Assembly: GCA_900110395.1 (NCBI GenBank)
Contig: FODP01000002.1
Span: 434,001 to 498,000, forward strand
Origin: Rhodospirillales bacterium URHD0017
GTDB lineage: Bacteria; Pseudomonadota; Alphaproteobacteria; Reyranellales; Reyranellaceae
DNA: 64,000 nucleotides
Direction: 5' to 3'
The notes beneath the pieces are model-generated. The model did no database searches and was not told the DNA's origin. It saw nothing but the letters and a program-made list of their open reading frames with translations. How positions within the stretch are numbered: the first letter of the stretch is position 1; every line of letters begins with the position of its first letter. Below, piece after piece: positions 1-6,907 of the stretch. The position numbers and the translations under genes are program-made.

Positions 1-99
1 TGCATCGGCATCGATCTCGCGGGCCACCAACATGGCCGGATAGACGTGGTGGCAGTTGGGCGGCTGATGGCCGTAATGGCTCCAATATCCTGTGTACAT
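1..99 (-). CDS. small His/Tyr-rich protein, N-terminal part, cut by window edge
   Basis: The first 33 codons of an open frame run off the window edge. The ATG is preceded by a strong AGGAGG ribosome site. The visible peptide begins MYTGYWSHYGH and holds four His, a Cys and several Tyr and Pro, echoing the His-rich starts of other proteins in this run. It follows the 63-residue gene by about 35 nt on the same strand, so it is probably the next gene of the same operon. Function unknown, and the rest is not visible. Confidence 0.55.
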   Translation of the reverse strand, partial: MYTGYWSHYGHQPPNCHHVYPAMLVAREIDADA

Positions 100-133
100 G
101 GCGACCTCCTGAATTGGATGAGGACGCGGGCTC

Positions 134-325
134 TCAAGGCCCGGGAGGCGGGGGTGGCGGCGGCACCGTGATGTCGCGCACGATCTTCAGGGTATCGTTG
201 GTCACCGACAGGCCCGAGCTGACGAAGTTCGTGACCATGTTCGACACTTTGGTCGTGACATCAGCGTCGATCAAACCCTGTGCGGTGTCGTGGATAAGGC
301 TCCTGACGGAATCGAAGAGTGCCAT
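134..325 (-). CDS. small 63-residue protein with amphipathic helices and polyproline tail
   Basis: A 63-residue protein made of one or two predicted amphipathic helices (about residues 3-50, with regularly spaced Val, Leu, Ile and Met) and a C-terminal run of seven prolines ending GP. There is no signal peptide, no clear membrane segment and no cysteine. The start has AGGAAAGG upstream and lies 22 nt after the second flavoprotein gene, so it looks translationally linked to that operon. A helix plus polyproline tail suggests a protein-protein docking element, but this is inference. No family recognised. Confidence 0.6.
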   Translation of the reverse strand: MALFDSVRSLIHDTAQGLIDADVTTKVSNMVTNFVSSGLSVTNDTLKIVRDITVPPPPPPPGP

Positions 326-346
326 GACGTGACCTTTCCTGCGGTT

Positions 347-1801
347 TTAATTCTCCGGTGACGCCACCGCGCGCGGCGCCGAGAGGCGCCGGTCGGCGAA
401 GGTGGCGGCCTTGGTGAGCACCTCGAGCGCCCAGTCGAGCGACGCGCCCGGGCGACGCGCCAGCCCGGCGCCGCCGCGGGCCGCGCTGGCGATGGCTCCG
501 GCCAGAAGGCGCACCGAGCCGGCCGCGACGCTCTTCTTGCTCCTGCTGTTTTCGCGCAGCAGTGCCGCCCAGGCGGCGGGATCCTTGGGCACGGCCTCGG
601 AAAGGGCGCGCACGCTCAGCCAGCTCGACTGGGAGACCACCCCGCTGAAGACGCCGCTGGCGAAGCCGCCGAAACGGGGGTCGGCCTCGCCGAGGGTTCC
701 CACCTGCTCCAGCAGGAACAGCACCAGCTCCTTCAGGCCCGGGTTCTTGGCGAGCGACATGAAGATCTCGGAGGTGCGCCAGTCGGGCTCGCTGTGCGCG
801 CTCCACAGCGCTTCGTAGCGGGCGAGCGCTGCGCGGGAGAAATCGCCGGCGTCGAGCGCAAGGTGGCACGCGTCGGCGGCGTAGAAGGCGCTCTCGATGG
901 CGGTGTGGATGCCGCCACGGTTCAGCGGGTCGGCCTGGCAGGCCGCATCCCCGATCAGGAGCACCCCGTCGGCGGTCATCGCCTCGGGCCTGAAATGGGG
1001 GGCGATGCCGCCGGAGAAGGGCCCGATCCGGCGGGCGTCCGCCAGCGTCACCTTCAGGTCCGAATCGATGAACTGGCGCAGCGCCGAGCCCAGCTTGTCG
1101 GTGGGCGGGAACTTCGGATCGACCGCGCAGCCTACGCCGACACAGGCGGTCTGATGCTCGTCGATGAACATCCAGCCGTAGCTCGGGAAGTAGTCGCGGT
1201 TGAAGTAGACGCGGATACCGGCGTCGCATTTTACGCCGGCGTAGGTGGTGCGCACCGACAAGCCCAGTACCCCGTCCTTCAGGTTGTTGCCGATCGAGCG
1301 CGAGACGACCGAGCTTGCGCCATCCGCGCCGATGACGATGCGCGCACGGTGCTCCACCGTCTTGCGGCCGGTGTCGGCGAACACGCGCACAACCTCGCCA
1401 TCGCGCGCCACGGCGCGGACCGTGGTCCTGCCCGCGAAGCGCGCGCCGGATGCCACGGCATGGGCCTGCATGATCTCGTTGAACCGGCGACGAAGAACCA
1501 GGAGAGCGAAATCCGGATAGCGCGAGTCGTCGGGGAATCGACCGGTCAGCAGATGGCGACCATCGAGATACAGGTCGCAGCCCTTGATGCAGCCCTTGGC
1601 CTCGGCCAAGACCTCGCGAACGCAGCCCAGCCGCTCGAGCCAATAGATCCCCTGAGGCATCAGTCCGTCGCTGCGGACGGTGTCGCGTGGTGGAGCGGAC
1701 TGGTCGATCAGCAGGACGTCGATGCCCTGACGAGCCAGAAGGCTCGCAGCGGCCGATCCGCCGGCCCCGGCCCCCACGACGATGACGTCATGGACGGTCA
1801 T
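347..1801 (-). CDS. FAD-dependent oxidoreductase, geranylgeranyl-reductase type (paralogue B)
   Basis: A 484-residue flavoprotein. The N-terminal dinucleotide fold carries GAGAGG at residues 10-15. A second FAD contact, IGADGAS, lies near residue 160, and the FAD-ribityl motif GDAACQADPLN near residue 285. The substrate-side motif FPSYGWMF matches the P-x-x-Y-x-W-x-F pattern of the geranylgeranyl reductase family. Its ATG overlaps the stop of the upstream paralogue by 4 nt, and the two align along their whole length, so this is a tandem duplication. At residues 41-46, where the paralogue has KVCGDG, this copy reads TVRSDG and so lacks the family Cys-Gly. It probably reduces an isoprenoid chain or a similar hydrophobic substrate; a halogenase- or hydroxylase-like role cannot be excluded. 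Confidence 0.82.
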   Translation of the reverse strand: MTVHDVIVVGAGAGGSAAASLLARQGIDVLLIDQSAPPRDTVRSDGLMPQGIYWLERLGCVREVLAEAKGCIKGCDLYLDGRHLLTGRFPDDSRYPDFALLVLRRRFNEIMQAHAVASGARFAGRTTVRAVARDGEVVRVFADTGRKTVEHRARIVIGADGASSVVSRSIGNNLKDGVLGLSVRTTYAGVKCDAGIRVYFNRDYFPSYGWMFIDEHQTACVGVGCAVDPKFPPTDKLGSALRQFIDSDLKVTLADARRIGPFSGGIAPHFRPEAMTADGVLLIGDAACQADPLNRGGIHTAIESAFYAADACHLALDAGDFSRAALARYEALWSAHSEPDWRTSEIFMSLAKNPGLKELVLFLLEQVGTLGEADPRFGGFASGVFSGVVSQSSWLSVRALSEAVPKDPAAWAALLRENSRSKKSVAAGSVRLLAGAIASAARGGAGLARRPGASLDWALEVLTKAATFADRRLSAPRAVASPEN

Positions 1802-3261
1802 GGCCGCTCTCCTTCCGGCAGAGGCCGGCCGGCCAGGCGGTTGTGCGCGAGCCAGGCGGCCTTGGTCGCCAGATCGAGGCCCCAATCCATGTTGGCGATG
1901 GGATCCTTGGCCATGCTGACAGCCGCCCGTGCGGCGCTGGCCAGGTAGCCAGCGGTGAGGTTGAAGGTCCCGGCGGCGATCTCGCCCCCGACCTCTTGTC
2001 CACTCGCGCGCAGGAGGTCGAGCCAGGCGGCGCGGTCCTTGGGGAAGGCGTGATAGAGGGCGCGGACCGCCAGCCAGGCATCCTGGGAGACGATGCCGGC
2101 GAAGATGCCGCCGGCGAACTCGCGGAACTTGGGGTCGGACATGCTGAGCCGGCCCATGTGGCGCAGCACGAACAGGCCGAAGTCGCTGAGGCTCGGGTTC
2201 TTGGCGATCGACATGAAGAGCTCGGCCGCCCGCCAGTCGGCCTCCCATTGACGGCTCCACAGGTCGGCGTAGCGCCGCATGGAGGCAGCCGAGAAGTCGC
2301 CCTCGGCCAGTGCCGCGCGGCAGGCCTCGGCCGCGCACCAGGCACTCTCCATCGCCTTGTGGATGCCGCCGCCGTTCAGCGGGTCCGCCTGGTTGGCGGC
2401 GTCGCCGATCAGCATGACCCGCGCGGCGGAGATGGACCTCGGCCGGAAGAAGCCGGAGGAGCCGCCGGAAAACGGCCCGCACTGCGTCGCGTCGGCCAGC
2501 ATCTCGGCAAGGTCTTCGGTGATGAAGCGGCGGAAACTTGCCCCCAGATTGTGACGCAGGGGGAAGCGGCGGTCCTTCAGGCAGCCCAGGCCGATGTTGG
2601 CGAAGCCCTCGTCGTCGACGAACAGCCAGCCGTAGCCGGGGAAGTACTCCCGGTCGAAGTAGACCTGCATCCGGGCGCCATCGCAGCGGCAGTCGCGGAA
2701 GTAGGCCCTGAGAGACACGGCCATCACCCCATCCTTGAGGACGTTGCCGATGGCGCGCGAGACGGCTGAGCTGACACCGTCGGCGCCGATGACGATGCGG
2801 CCGCGGTATTCAACTGTCTTGCCCCGACGCTCGCCCGTCACGGTGGCGTGGTCGGAGCCGATCTCGACGTCCCTCACCAACACCTCGTCCCGGAAGTCCG
2901 CGCCGCAATCGACGGCGTGCTCCAGCAGAATGTTGTCGAGCCTGCGGCGGTCCAGAAGGATGGCGAAGTCGGGATAGATGGTGTCGGGGGGATAGCCGCC
3001 GGTCAGCACCTTCTCGCCGTTGATGACGATGTCGGCGCTCTTGATGCAGCCTTTGGTGTAGGCGAGCACCTCGTTCGCGCAGCCCAGGCGGTCGAGCCAA
3101 TAGATGCCCTGAGGGGTAAGCCCGTCGCCGCAGACCTTGTCGCGGGGGAAGGCGGACTTGTCGAGCACCAGCACCTTGGCGTCCTCGCGCGCAAGGAAGG
3201 TCGCGGTGCTCGATCCGCCGGGTCCTGCCCCCACCACGATGACGTCGTAGAGCGTGCTCAT
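1798..3261 (-). CDS. FAD-dependent oxidoreductase, geranylgeranyl-reductase type (paralogue A)
   Basis: A 487-residue flavoprotein of the geranylgeranyl reductase family within the PHBH-fold oxidoreductases. Visible motifs are GAGPGG at residues 11-16, KVCGDG at 42-47, GADG at about 159-162, PGYGWLF at 208-214 and GDAANQADPLNGGG at 286-299. Family members reduce double bonds of geranylgeranyl chains on chlorophyll or archaeal lipids, or oxidise related substrates. About 130 residues follow the usual catalytic core and are shared with the downstream paralogue. The start has GAGGTGAG upstream and lies 15 nt after the 229-residue gene, and the stop overlaps paralogue B as ATGA. Substrate unknown; the isoprenoid-synthase-like gene at the head of the run makes a prenyl substrate attractive. 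Confidence 0.85.
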   Translation of the reverse strand: MSTLYDVIVVGAGPGGSSTATFLAREDAKVLVLDKSAFPRDKVCGDGLTPQGIYWLDRLGCANEVLAYTKGCIKSADIVINGEKVLTGGYPPDTIYPDFAILLDRRRLDNILLEHAVDCGADFRDEVLVRDVEIGSDHATVTGERRGKTVEYRGRIVIGADGVSSAVSRAIGNVLKDGVMAVSLRAYFRDCRCDGARMQVYFDREYFPGYGWLFVDDEGFANIGLGCLKDRRFPLRHNLGASFRRFITEDLAEMLADATQCGPFSGGSSGFFRPRSISAARVMLIGDAANQADPLNGGGIHKAMESAWCAAEACRAALAEGDFSAASMRRYADLWSRQWEADWRAAELFMSIAKNPSLSDFGLFVLRHMGRLSMSDPKFREFAGGIFAGIVSQDAWLAVRALYHAFPKDRAAWLDLLRASGQEVGGEIAAGTFNLTAGYLASAARAAVSMAKDPIANMDWGLDLATKAAWLAHNRLAGRPLPEGERP

Positions 3262-3276
3262 CTAATGCAACTCACC

Positions 3277-3966
3277 TCAAGGCGGAGTCACCACCAGGAT
3301 GACGGGGATGAAGAGGTCCTTGTCCGAGCGAACCACCACGACGCCGCGGTAGACATCGGGCGGGGTCGTCTCGGGCACGACGCCCTTCAGCACGAACTTC
3401 TCGAAATCGACCGGAGCGATGGTCTTCTGTGCCGGCTTGACGGCGAAGGCAGCAGCGTCGATCGCCGCCTGCTGGGACTCGCCGGCGAAGCCCTGCACCT
3501 TGAACTCGACCTTCCTGACATCGGTCACGGAGTCGTTGTTGACCGAGAAGGAGATCTTCACCTCACCGCCCGGCGTGAGCGGCAGCCGGTTGGTCAGGCC
3601 ATACTGGTCGGCCTCGGCGGATTCGTCTGGCGCGTCGGGCGAGAGGCCAGGTGAACCCGGCTGCGCCCCAGGCTGTGTGCCGGGCGGTGCCCCCGCCTGT
3701 GATTGCGCGGCACTGTCCAGGCCCTCGCGGATCTTCTGCTGGGCGGCCAGACTCACCCGGTTGAGGATGGTCACGCCGAGACTGACGCCGGCCTCGGCGA
3801 GGTCGAGCCCCTTGGCGAGGATGGTTCCCATCTGATCAATCCGCTCGCGCAGGTCCACGCCCGCGCCCGGTCCCGGTCCTGATCCCGACGGCGGGGGCGG
3901 CTTTCCGGGGACCTCCGGGCCAGCCGGTCCGGGGTTCCCGTTCGCAGAAGGTGTCTCGCCTGCCAT
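3277..3966 (-). CDS. 229-residue protein: proline-rich head, helix, beta-sandwich-like tail
   Basis: Three parts are visible. Residues 1-35 are Gly/Pro-rich. Residues about 36-90 form an amphipathic helix with many Leu, Ile, Ala and Gly. After a second Pro/Gly linker, residues about 130-229 show alternating hydrophobic strands typical of an Ig-like or CARDB-like sandwich, ending LFIPVILVVTPP. No signal peptide is seen, so it may be cytoplasmic or exported by an unusual route. It starts 1 nt after the stop of the poly-His gene, implying coupled translation. The helix resembles those of the other small proteins in the run. No specific family recognised; a structural or scaffolding role is inferred. 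Confidence 0.65.
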   Translation of the reverse strand: MAGETPSANGNPGPAGPEVPGKPPPPSGSGPGPGAGVDLRERIDQMGTILAKGLDLAEAGVSLGVTILNRVSLAAQQKIREGLDSAAQSQAGAPPGTQPGAQPGSPGLSPDAPDESAEADQYGLTNRLPLTPGGEVKISFSVNNDSVTDVRKVEFKVQGFAGESQQAAIDAAAFAVKPAQKTIAPVDFEKFVLKGVVPETTPPDVYRGVVVVRSDKDLFIPVILVVTPP

Positions 3967-3967
3967 C

Positions 3968-4210
3968 TCAGCAGCCTCCGCAGCGGTAAACCGGCGGCTC
4001 GTAGCAGCAGCGATAGTGATGCCGGACGGGCCCGCAGCCGCACTCCGAGCGGTAGCCTTCGCGGGATTCGCGGAAGGGCGCGCCGATCACCGCGCGGGCG
4101 AGCGAGCCCAGGGTCATGGCCGCAAGGCTCCCGGTCTCGACCAGGGTGGCGAGGTTCTCGCCGAGGGTGACGAGGCGCGAGGGATGATGGTGATGATGGT
4201 GGTGGCGCAT
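3968..4210 (-). CDS. 80-residue protein with natural hepta-histidine N-terminus and Cys-rich C-terminus
   Basis: The protein opens MR followed by seven histidines (residues 3-9). It continues with an amphipathic helix (about 14-43, rich in Leu, Ala, Thr and Gly) and ends with six cysteines at residues 57, 59, 68, 69, 77 and 80 plus a His pair at 64-65. The start has GGAGG about 8 nt upstream and follows the previous stop by 2 nt. The His codons mix CAT and CAC and the frame is embedded in the operon, so it is not a cloning tag. His and Cys clusters at opposite ends suggest binding of Zn, Ni, Cu or Co, or metal-bridged assembly. No family recognised. Confidence 0.65.
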   Translation of the reverse strand: MRHHHHHHHPSRLVTLGENLATLVETGSLAAMTLGSLARAVIGAPFRESREGYRSECGCGPVRHHYRCCYEPPVYRCGGC

Positions 4211-4212
4211 GC

Positions 4213-4851
4213 TCAGCCTCCGTTCACGGCGCTGTCGGCCGCGGGCGCGCGCGTCCCGGCCTGTTGCAGGGCGAAGCCGAAGCGCGGCGCGCCGGCATGG
4301 ACGGCGTGGCGGCGTCCGGGCGGCGGCGCGGCCCGACGGGTCACGGTTTCGGCGCAGGTCTCGATGGCGCGACTCGGGATGGCAGGATTGCCGAGGGCGG
4401 CGACGTCCGGGAAGCTGCGCTCATGGCTCCTGGACTGCTCGCGCCGGGCGCAGTCCTTCGGTGTGATGGTGGTGCGGCCCGAGAGCGAGAGGCGCATCAG
4501 CGGCAGGCCGAGAATGCGCGCCGTCATCGCATAGTCCGAGCACATCTCGAACTGCTGATGAAGGGCCACCGCCACGGGTGGAACCCGCCTCACATTGATG
4601 TCCAGAGCCGGCAGCTGGCTCATCGTCAGGTTTACCGTCGGCAGGCTGGTGATGTTCAGCTGGTCGATCTGCAGGGGATCGACGTGGCGCACGTGGTCGA
4701 CCCTGAGCGACTCCACCGAGAGCGGGGCGACCTGATTCAGCTCCTTCAGGTGCACGGCCATCGGCCTGATGGTCAAGGGATTGACCGTCAGCGGGTTGAT
4801 GTTCAGCGTCTCGATATCGCGGACTTGCTTGATTTTGATGTCCGTAGCCAT
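4213..4851 (-). CDS. 212-residue protein with short repeated beta-like motifs
   Basis: Residues about 5-110 are built from short recurring units of the form (I/L)-x-P-L-x-(V/I), for example NINPLTV, VNPLTI, VAPLSV and VDPLQI, spaced roughly 7-12 residues apart. This could form a small beta-solenoid or stacked strands. A compact segment near 115-145 reads CSDYAMTARILGLP followed by RLSLSGRTTI. The last 60 residues are Arg/Ala/Pro-rich and look disordered. The ATG at 4851 is chosen because AGGGGG lies just upstream; the frame is open further upstream but overlaps the Ig-like gene. No family recognised. A structural or surface-binding role is inferred. Confidence 0.65.
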   Translation of the reverse strand: MATDIKIKQVRDIETLNINPLTVNPLTIRPMAVHLKELNQVAPLSVESLRVDHVRHVDPLQIDQLNITSLPTVNLTMSQLPALDINVRRVPPVAVALHQQFEMCSDYAMTARILGLPLMRLSLSGRTTITPKDCARREQSRSHERSFPDVAALGNPAIPSRAIETCAETVTRRAAPPPGRRHAVHAGAPRFGFALQQAGTRAPAADSAVNGG

Positions 4852-4880
4852 TTTCCCCCTCCGGAGCCGCAGCAGGCGTA

Positions 4881-5585
4881 CTAGATGCCCGGCCAGTCGT
4901 AGTTGAGTTGCAAAACCTTGGCCTCGTCGAACACAGCGTGATTGCTCTGCAGCCGGGCCCTGACGCTGACGACGGCAGCTCCACCGTTTGCCGGCGTCTG
5001 GTAGAGGAACCAGGGTCCGACCACGCCCTGCGGCGCATTGTTCACCAGCCACTCCACCGGAGCGCCGGTGTTGAAGGCGATCGCCTGGAATTGGCAGCGC
5101 TTGTTGCAGCCATCGATCATGTCGTTGTTGGCGCCCTGGCCGTAGTAGAGGTTGATGCGCCGCGGGAAGATGGCCACCTCTGCCGCCTTTGCCGGCTTGG
5201 GGCCGAGGCCCACCAGGGTCACCCACGCGAAGGCCTTGCGCAGCGGATCCTCGCGGGAGCTCGCTATGACCAGCTCGGTTGTCCCGCTGGCAAGCGCGCC
5301 CTTGGGCGGAGCGTGATAGAGGCCCGAGGCGTCGATCGTGCCCTGCCCCGGCCCGCCATTGATGTCACGCACGTCCCAGACGTATCCCTGGCTCGAGTTG
5401 TAGACCTGGGCCTCGAAGCGGACCTGGGTGGTCGCGACGTTGGCGGTCCAGTCGTCGCGGAAGTGGATCTCGGCGCGGGGCGGCCAGACCTCGATCTCGA
5501 CCTGATGACGGCAGACGATGTGATGGTAGACGTCGGTGACCACGCCGCGATGTCGCCCTCGCCTATGGTGATGGACGGGCATCAT
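4881..5585 (-). CDS. 234-residue protein with two Ig-like beta domains and His-rich N-terminus
   Basis: The N-terminus (residues 1-27) is His/Arg-rich with HHH and HH. Residues about 28-125 match a bacterial Ig-like domain: a strand ending YVWDV, then GTIDASGLYHAP and an end strand AFAWVTLVGLG. The ASGLYxAP signature is typical of adhesin and cell-surface Ig-like repeats. Residues about 135-234 form a second beta-rich domain with two Cys near residues 160-164. There is no signal peptide, which is odd for such domains. The double ATG start overlaps the stop of the 121-residue gene. Structural or binding role inferred. Confidence 0.7.
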   Translation of the reverse strand: MMPVHHHRRGRHRGVVTDVYHHIVCRHQVEIEVWPPRAEIHFRDDWTANVATTQVRFEAQVYNSSQGYVWDVRDINGGPGQGTIDASGLYHAPPKGALASGTTELVIASSREDPLRKAFAWVTLVGLGPKPAKAAEVAIFPRRINLYYGQGANNDMIDGCNKRCQFQAIAFNTGAPVEWLVNNAPQGVVGPWFLYQTPANGGAAVVSVRARLQSNHAVFDEAKVLQLNYDWPGI

Positions 5586-5947
5586 TCCGACTTCTCCTTG
5601 CCGGACTTCTCCGAGATCTCGACGGTGGCCTTGCAGGCGCCCTCGACATGAACGTCAACCCCGGACTTCTCGCCGCCGAAGACGCCACGGGTCACCATCT
5701 CGGAGGCTCGGATGCGCGCGTCCACCGGCTTCATGTGCACGCCGAACGGGCCGATCGAGCCCGCCAGCACGCGGCGGCGCAGGAACGGAATGCGCATGTG
5801 AATGGGGATCTCGTCGAAGCGCAGATGGACATCGCCCAGCGCCACCTCGACCGTGCCGCTGGCCGCCACCTCGAACTTGAAGGGATGCACCCGCAAGTGG
5901 GTGGTGAGGTCGGGATGGCCCGCGAAGTCGATCCGCCGATCGGTCAT
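5582..5947 (-). CDS. 121-residue beta-rich hypothetical protein
   Basis: A small protein with alternating hydrophobic strands (residues about 18-60 and 90-112), consistent with a beta barrel or sandwich, and a charged Lys/Glu tail. No signal peptide, membrane segment or cofactor motif is seen, and there is one Cys near residue 105. It overlaps the downstream Ig-like gene by 4 nt and the upstream 64-residue gene by 4 nt, so all three are probably translated together. No family recognised. Confidence 0.6.
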   Translation of the reverse strand: MTDRRIDFAGHPDLTTHLRVHPFKFEVAASGTVEVALGDVHLRFDEIPIHMRIPFLRRRVLAGSIGPFGVHMKPVDARIRASEMVTRGVFGGEKSGVDVHVEGACKATVEISEKSGKEKSE

Positions 5948-6138
5948 GACGCATCCTTTTCGCCAGAGGGGACGCCCTCAGGGAAGACGCGTTGGGCGAG
6001 GTCCGAGAACATGCTGTCGACGGTGTGGTTGAGCTTTTCGAAGCCGGTCAGCGCCTCGACGATCTCAGGGCAGCTGTCGCCTTCTATTTCGATCTTCACC
6101 ATCGGGCCCAGGTTCAACGAGATGCTGATCCTCGCCAT
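5944..6138 (-). CDS. 64-residue hypothetical protein
   Basis: Starts MARISISLNLGP: a strand, a second strand VKIEIEGD, then a helix of about 25 residues (PEIVEALTGFEKLNHTVD and on), giving a simple beta-beta-alpha layout. The ATG at 6138 is preferred over an upstream one because AGGAGG sits 8 nt before it and the longer version would run into the upstream gene. It lies 10 nt after that gene and overlaps the next by 4 nt. Function unknown; possibly a small oligomerising subunit. Confidence 0.6.
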   Translation of the reverse strand: MARISISLNLGPMVKIEIEGDSCPEIVEALTGFEKLNHTVDSMFSDLAQRVFPEGVPSGEKDAS

Positions 6139-6148
6139 GAGCGGCCTC

Positions 6149-6907
6149 CTATTGCGCTTCGTCTTGCCGCGGGCGGGCCGCCGACGGCTCGGCGCTGCGC
6201 GATCCGGCGCCGCGGGTCTGCTCGCCATTGAGGCCGCCCTCGATCTCACGGAGGGCCGCGGCGAGAGTGCCGAGTGAGGTGGTCAGCACGTCCAGGACGC
6301 TCCGCTCACTCTCGTTGACCTCGGCGTAGATCTTCTCGATGCGGCCCCCAAGTGCTGCCCCGGCGCCGCTCTTGCGATACTCCTGGCCACGCTCGCGCAG
6401 GACGCTGCCGAATTGACTGACGATGGACAGAACTCCGTACAACATGTCGACCGTGTGGTCGTCCTGCGGGCGGCCTCCGACGGGCTTGGCCTGGGCCTCG
6501 CCCTGCTTTGCCTCGCCTTGCTGAGCCTCAGGCTTCGTGGACTCGTCCTGCCTGGCTTCTTCGGTCTGCTTGGCCTTTTGCTGCGGCACGGCGTCGGGCT
6601 CTGCCGCCGCAGCGGGCTTGTCCATGGGATTGCAGCGCGGGCAGGCGACGGCCTTGCCCTCCGTCCCGATCTCCCACACGCCGTAAAGGGCCGAGCGCGA
6701 GCTGGGCGGGATCGCCCGGCAGCCGGTGCGGTGAAGCTGTCCCCGCGCCGCGTCGAACTGGAACGGCGCCTGCCGCGCCCGCTCGCTGTTGTCGATCCGC
6801 AGCAGCGGCTGGTCGCTGGCGAGCTTGCCGGAGGCGTGCAGCTCCTGGATCCGCAGGCCGATTGTGTCGATGAGCGCAACGCGGGACGTGGGAATGCCTT
6901 CACTCAT
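6149..6907 (-). CDS. 252-residue protein with Cys/His zinc-ribbon-like site and C-terminal helix
   Basis: Residues about 45-95 hold H59, C63, C89 and C92 (H-x3-C ... C-x2-C), which could bind one zinc. Residues about 96-145 are a low-complexity Lys/Gln/Glu/Ala linker. Residues about 148-220 are predicted helix and coiled coil (DMLYGVLSIVSQFGSVL, then RSVLDVLTTSLGTLAAAL). The start overlaps the end of the isoprenoid-synthase-like gene by 8 nt, so translation is probably coupled. A scaffold or adaptor role would fit the layout. No named family recognised. Confidence 0.62.
   Translation of the reverse strand: MSEGIPTSRVALIDTIGLRIQELHASGKLASDQPLLRIDNSERARQAPFQFDAARGQLHRTGCRAIPPSSRSALYGVWEIGTEGKAVACPRCNPMDKPAAAAEPDAVPQQKAKQTEEARQDESTKPEAQQGEAKQGEAQAKPVGGRPQDDHTVDMLYGVLSIVSQFGSVLRERGQEYRKSGAGAALGGRIEKIYAEVNESERSVLDVLTTSLGTLAAALREIEGGLNGEQTRGAGSRSAEPSAARPRQDEAQ

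Noticed and set aside
794-1948. Plus-strand open frame over the flavoprotein genes
   Set aside because: Antisense shadow with biased Arg/Ala/Gly composition and no ribosome site; the minus-strand flavoproteins have full FAD motifs.
4178-4202. Poly-His stretch as an engineered tag or vector contamination
   Set aside because: Codons alternate CAT and CAC irregularly, the gene continues for 70 more residues in an operon, and neighbours are also His-rich.
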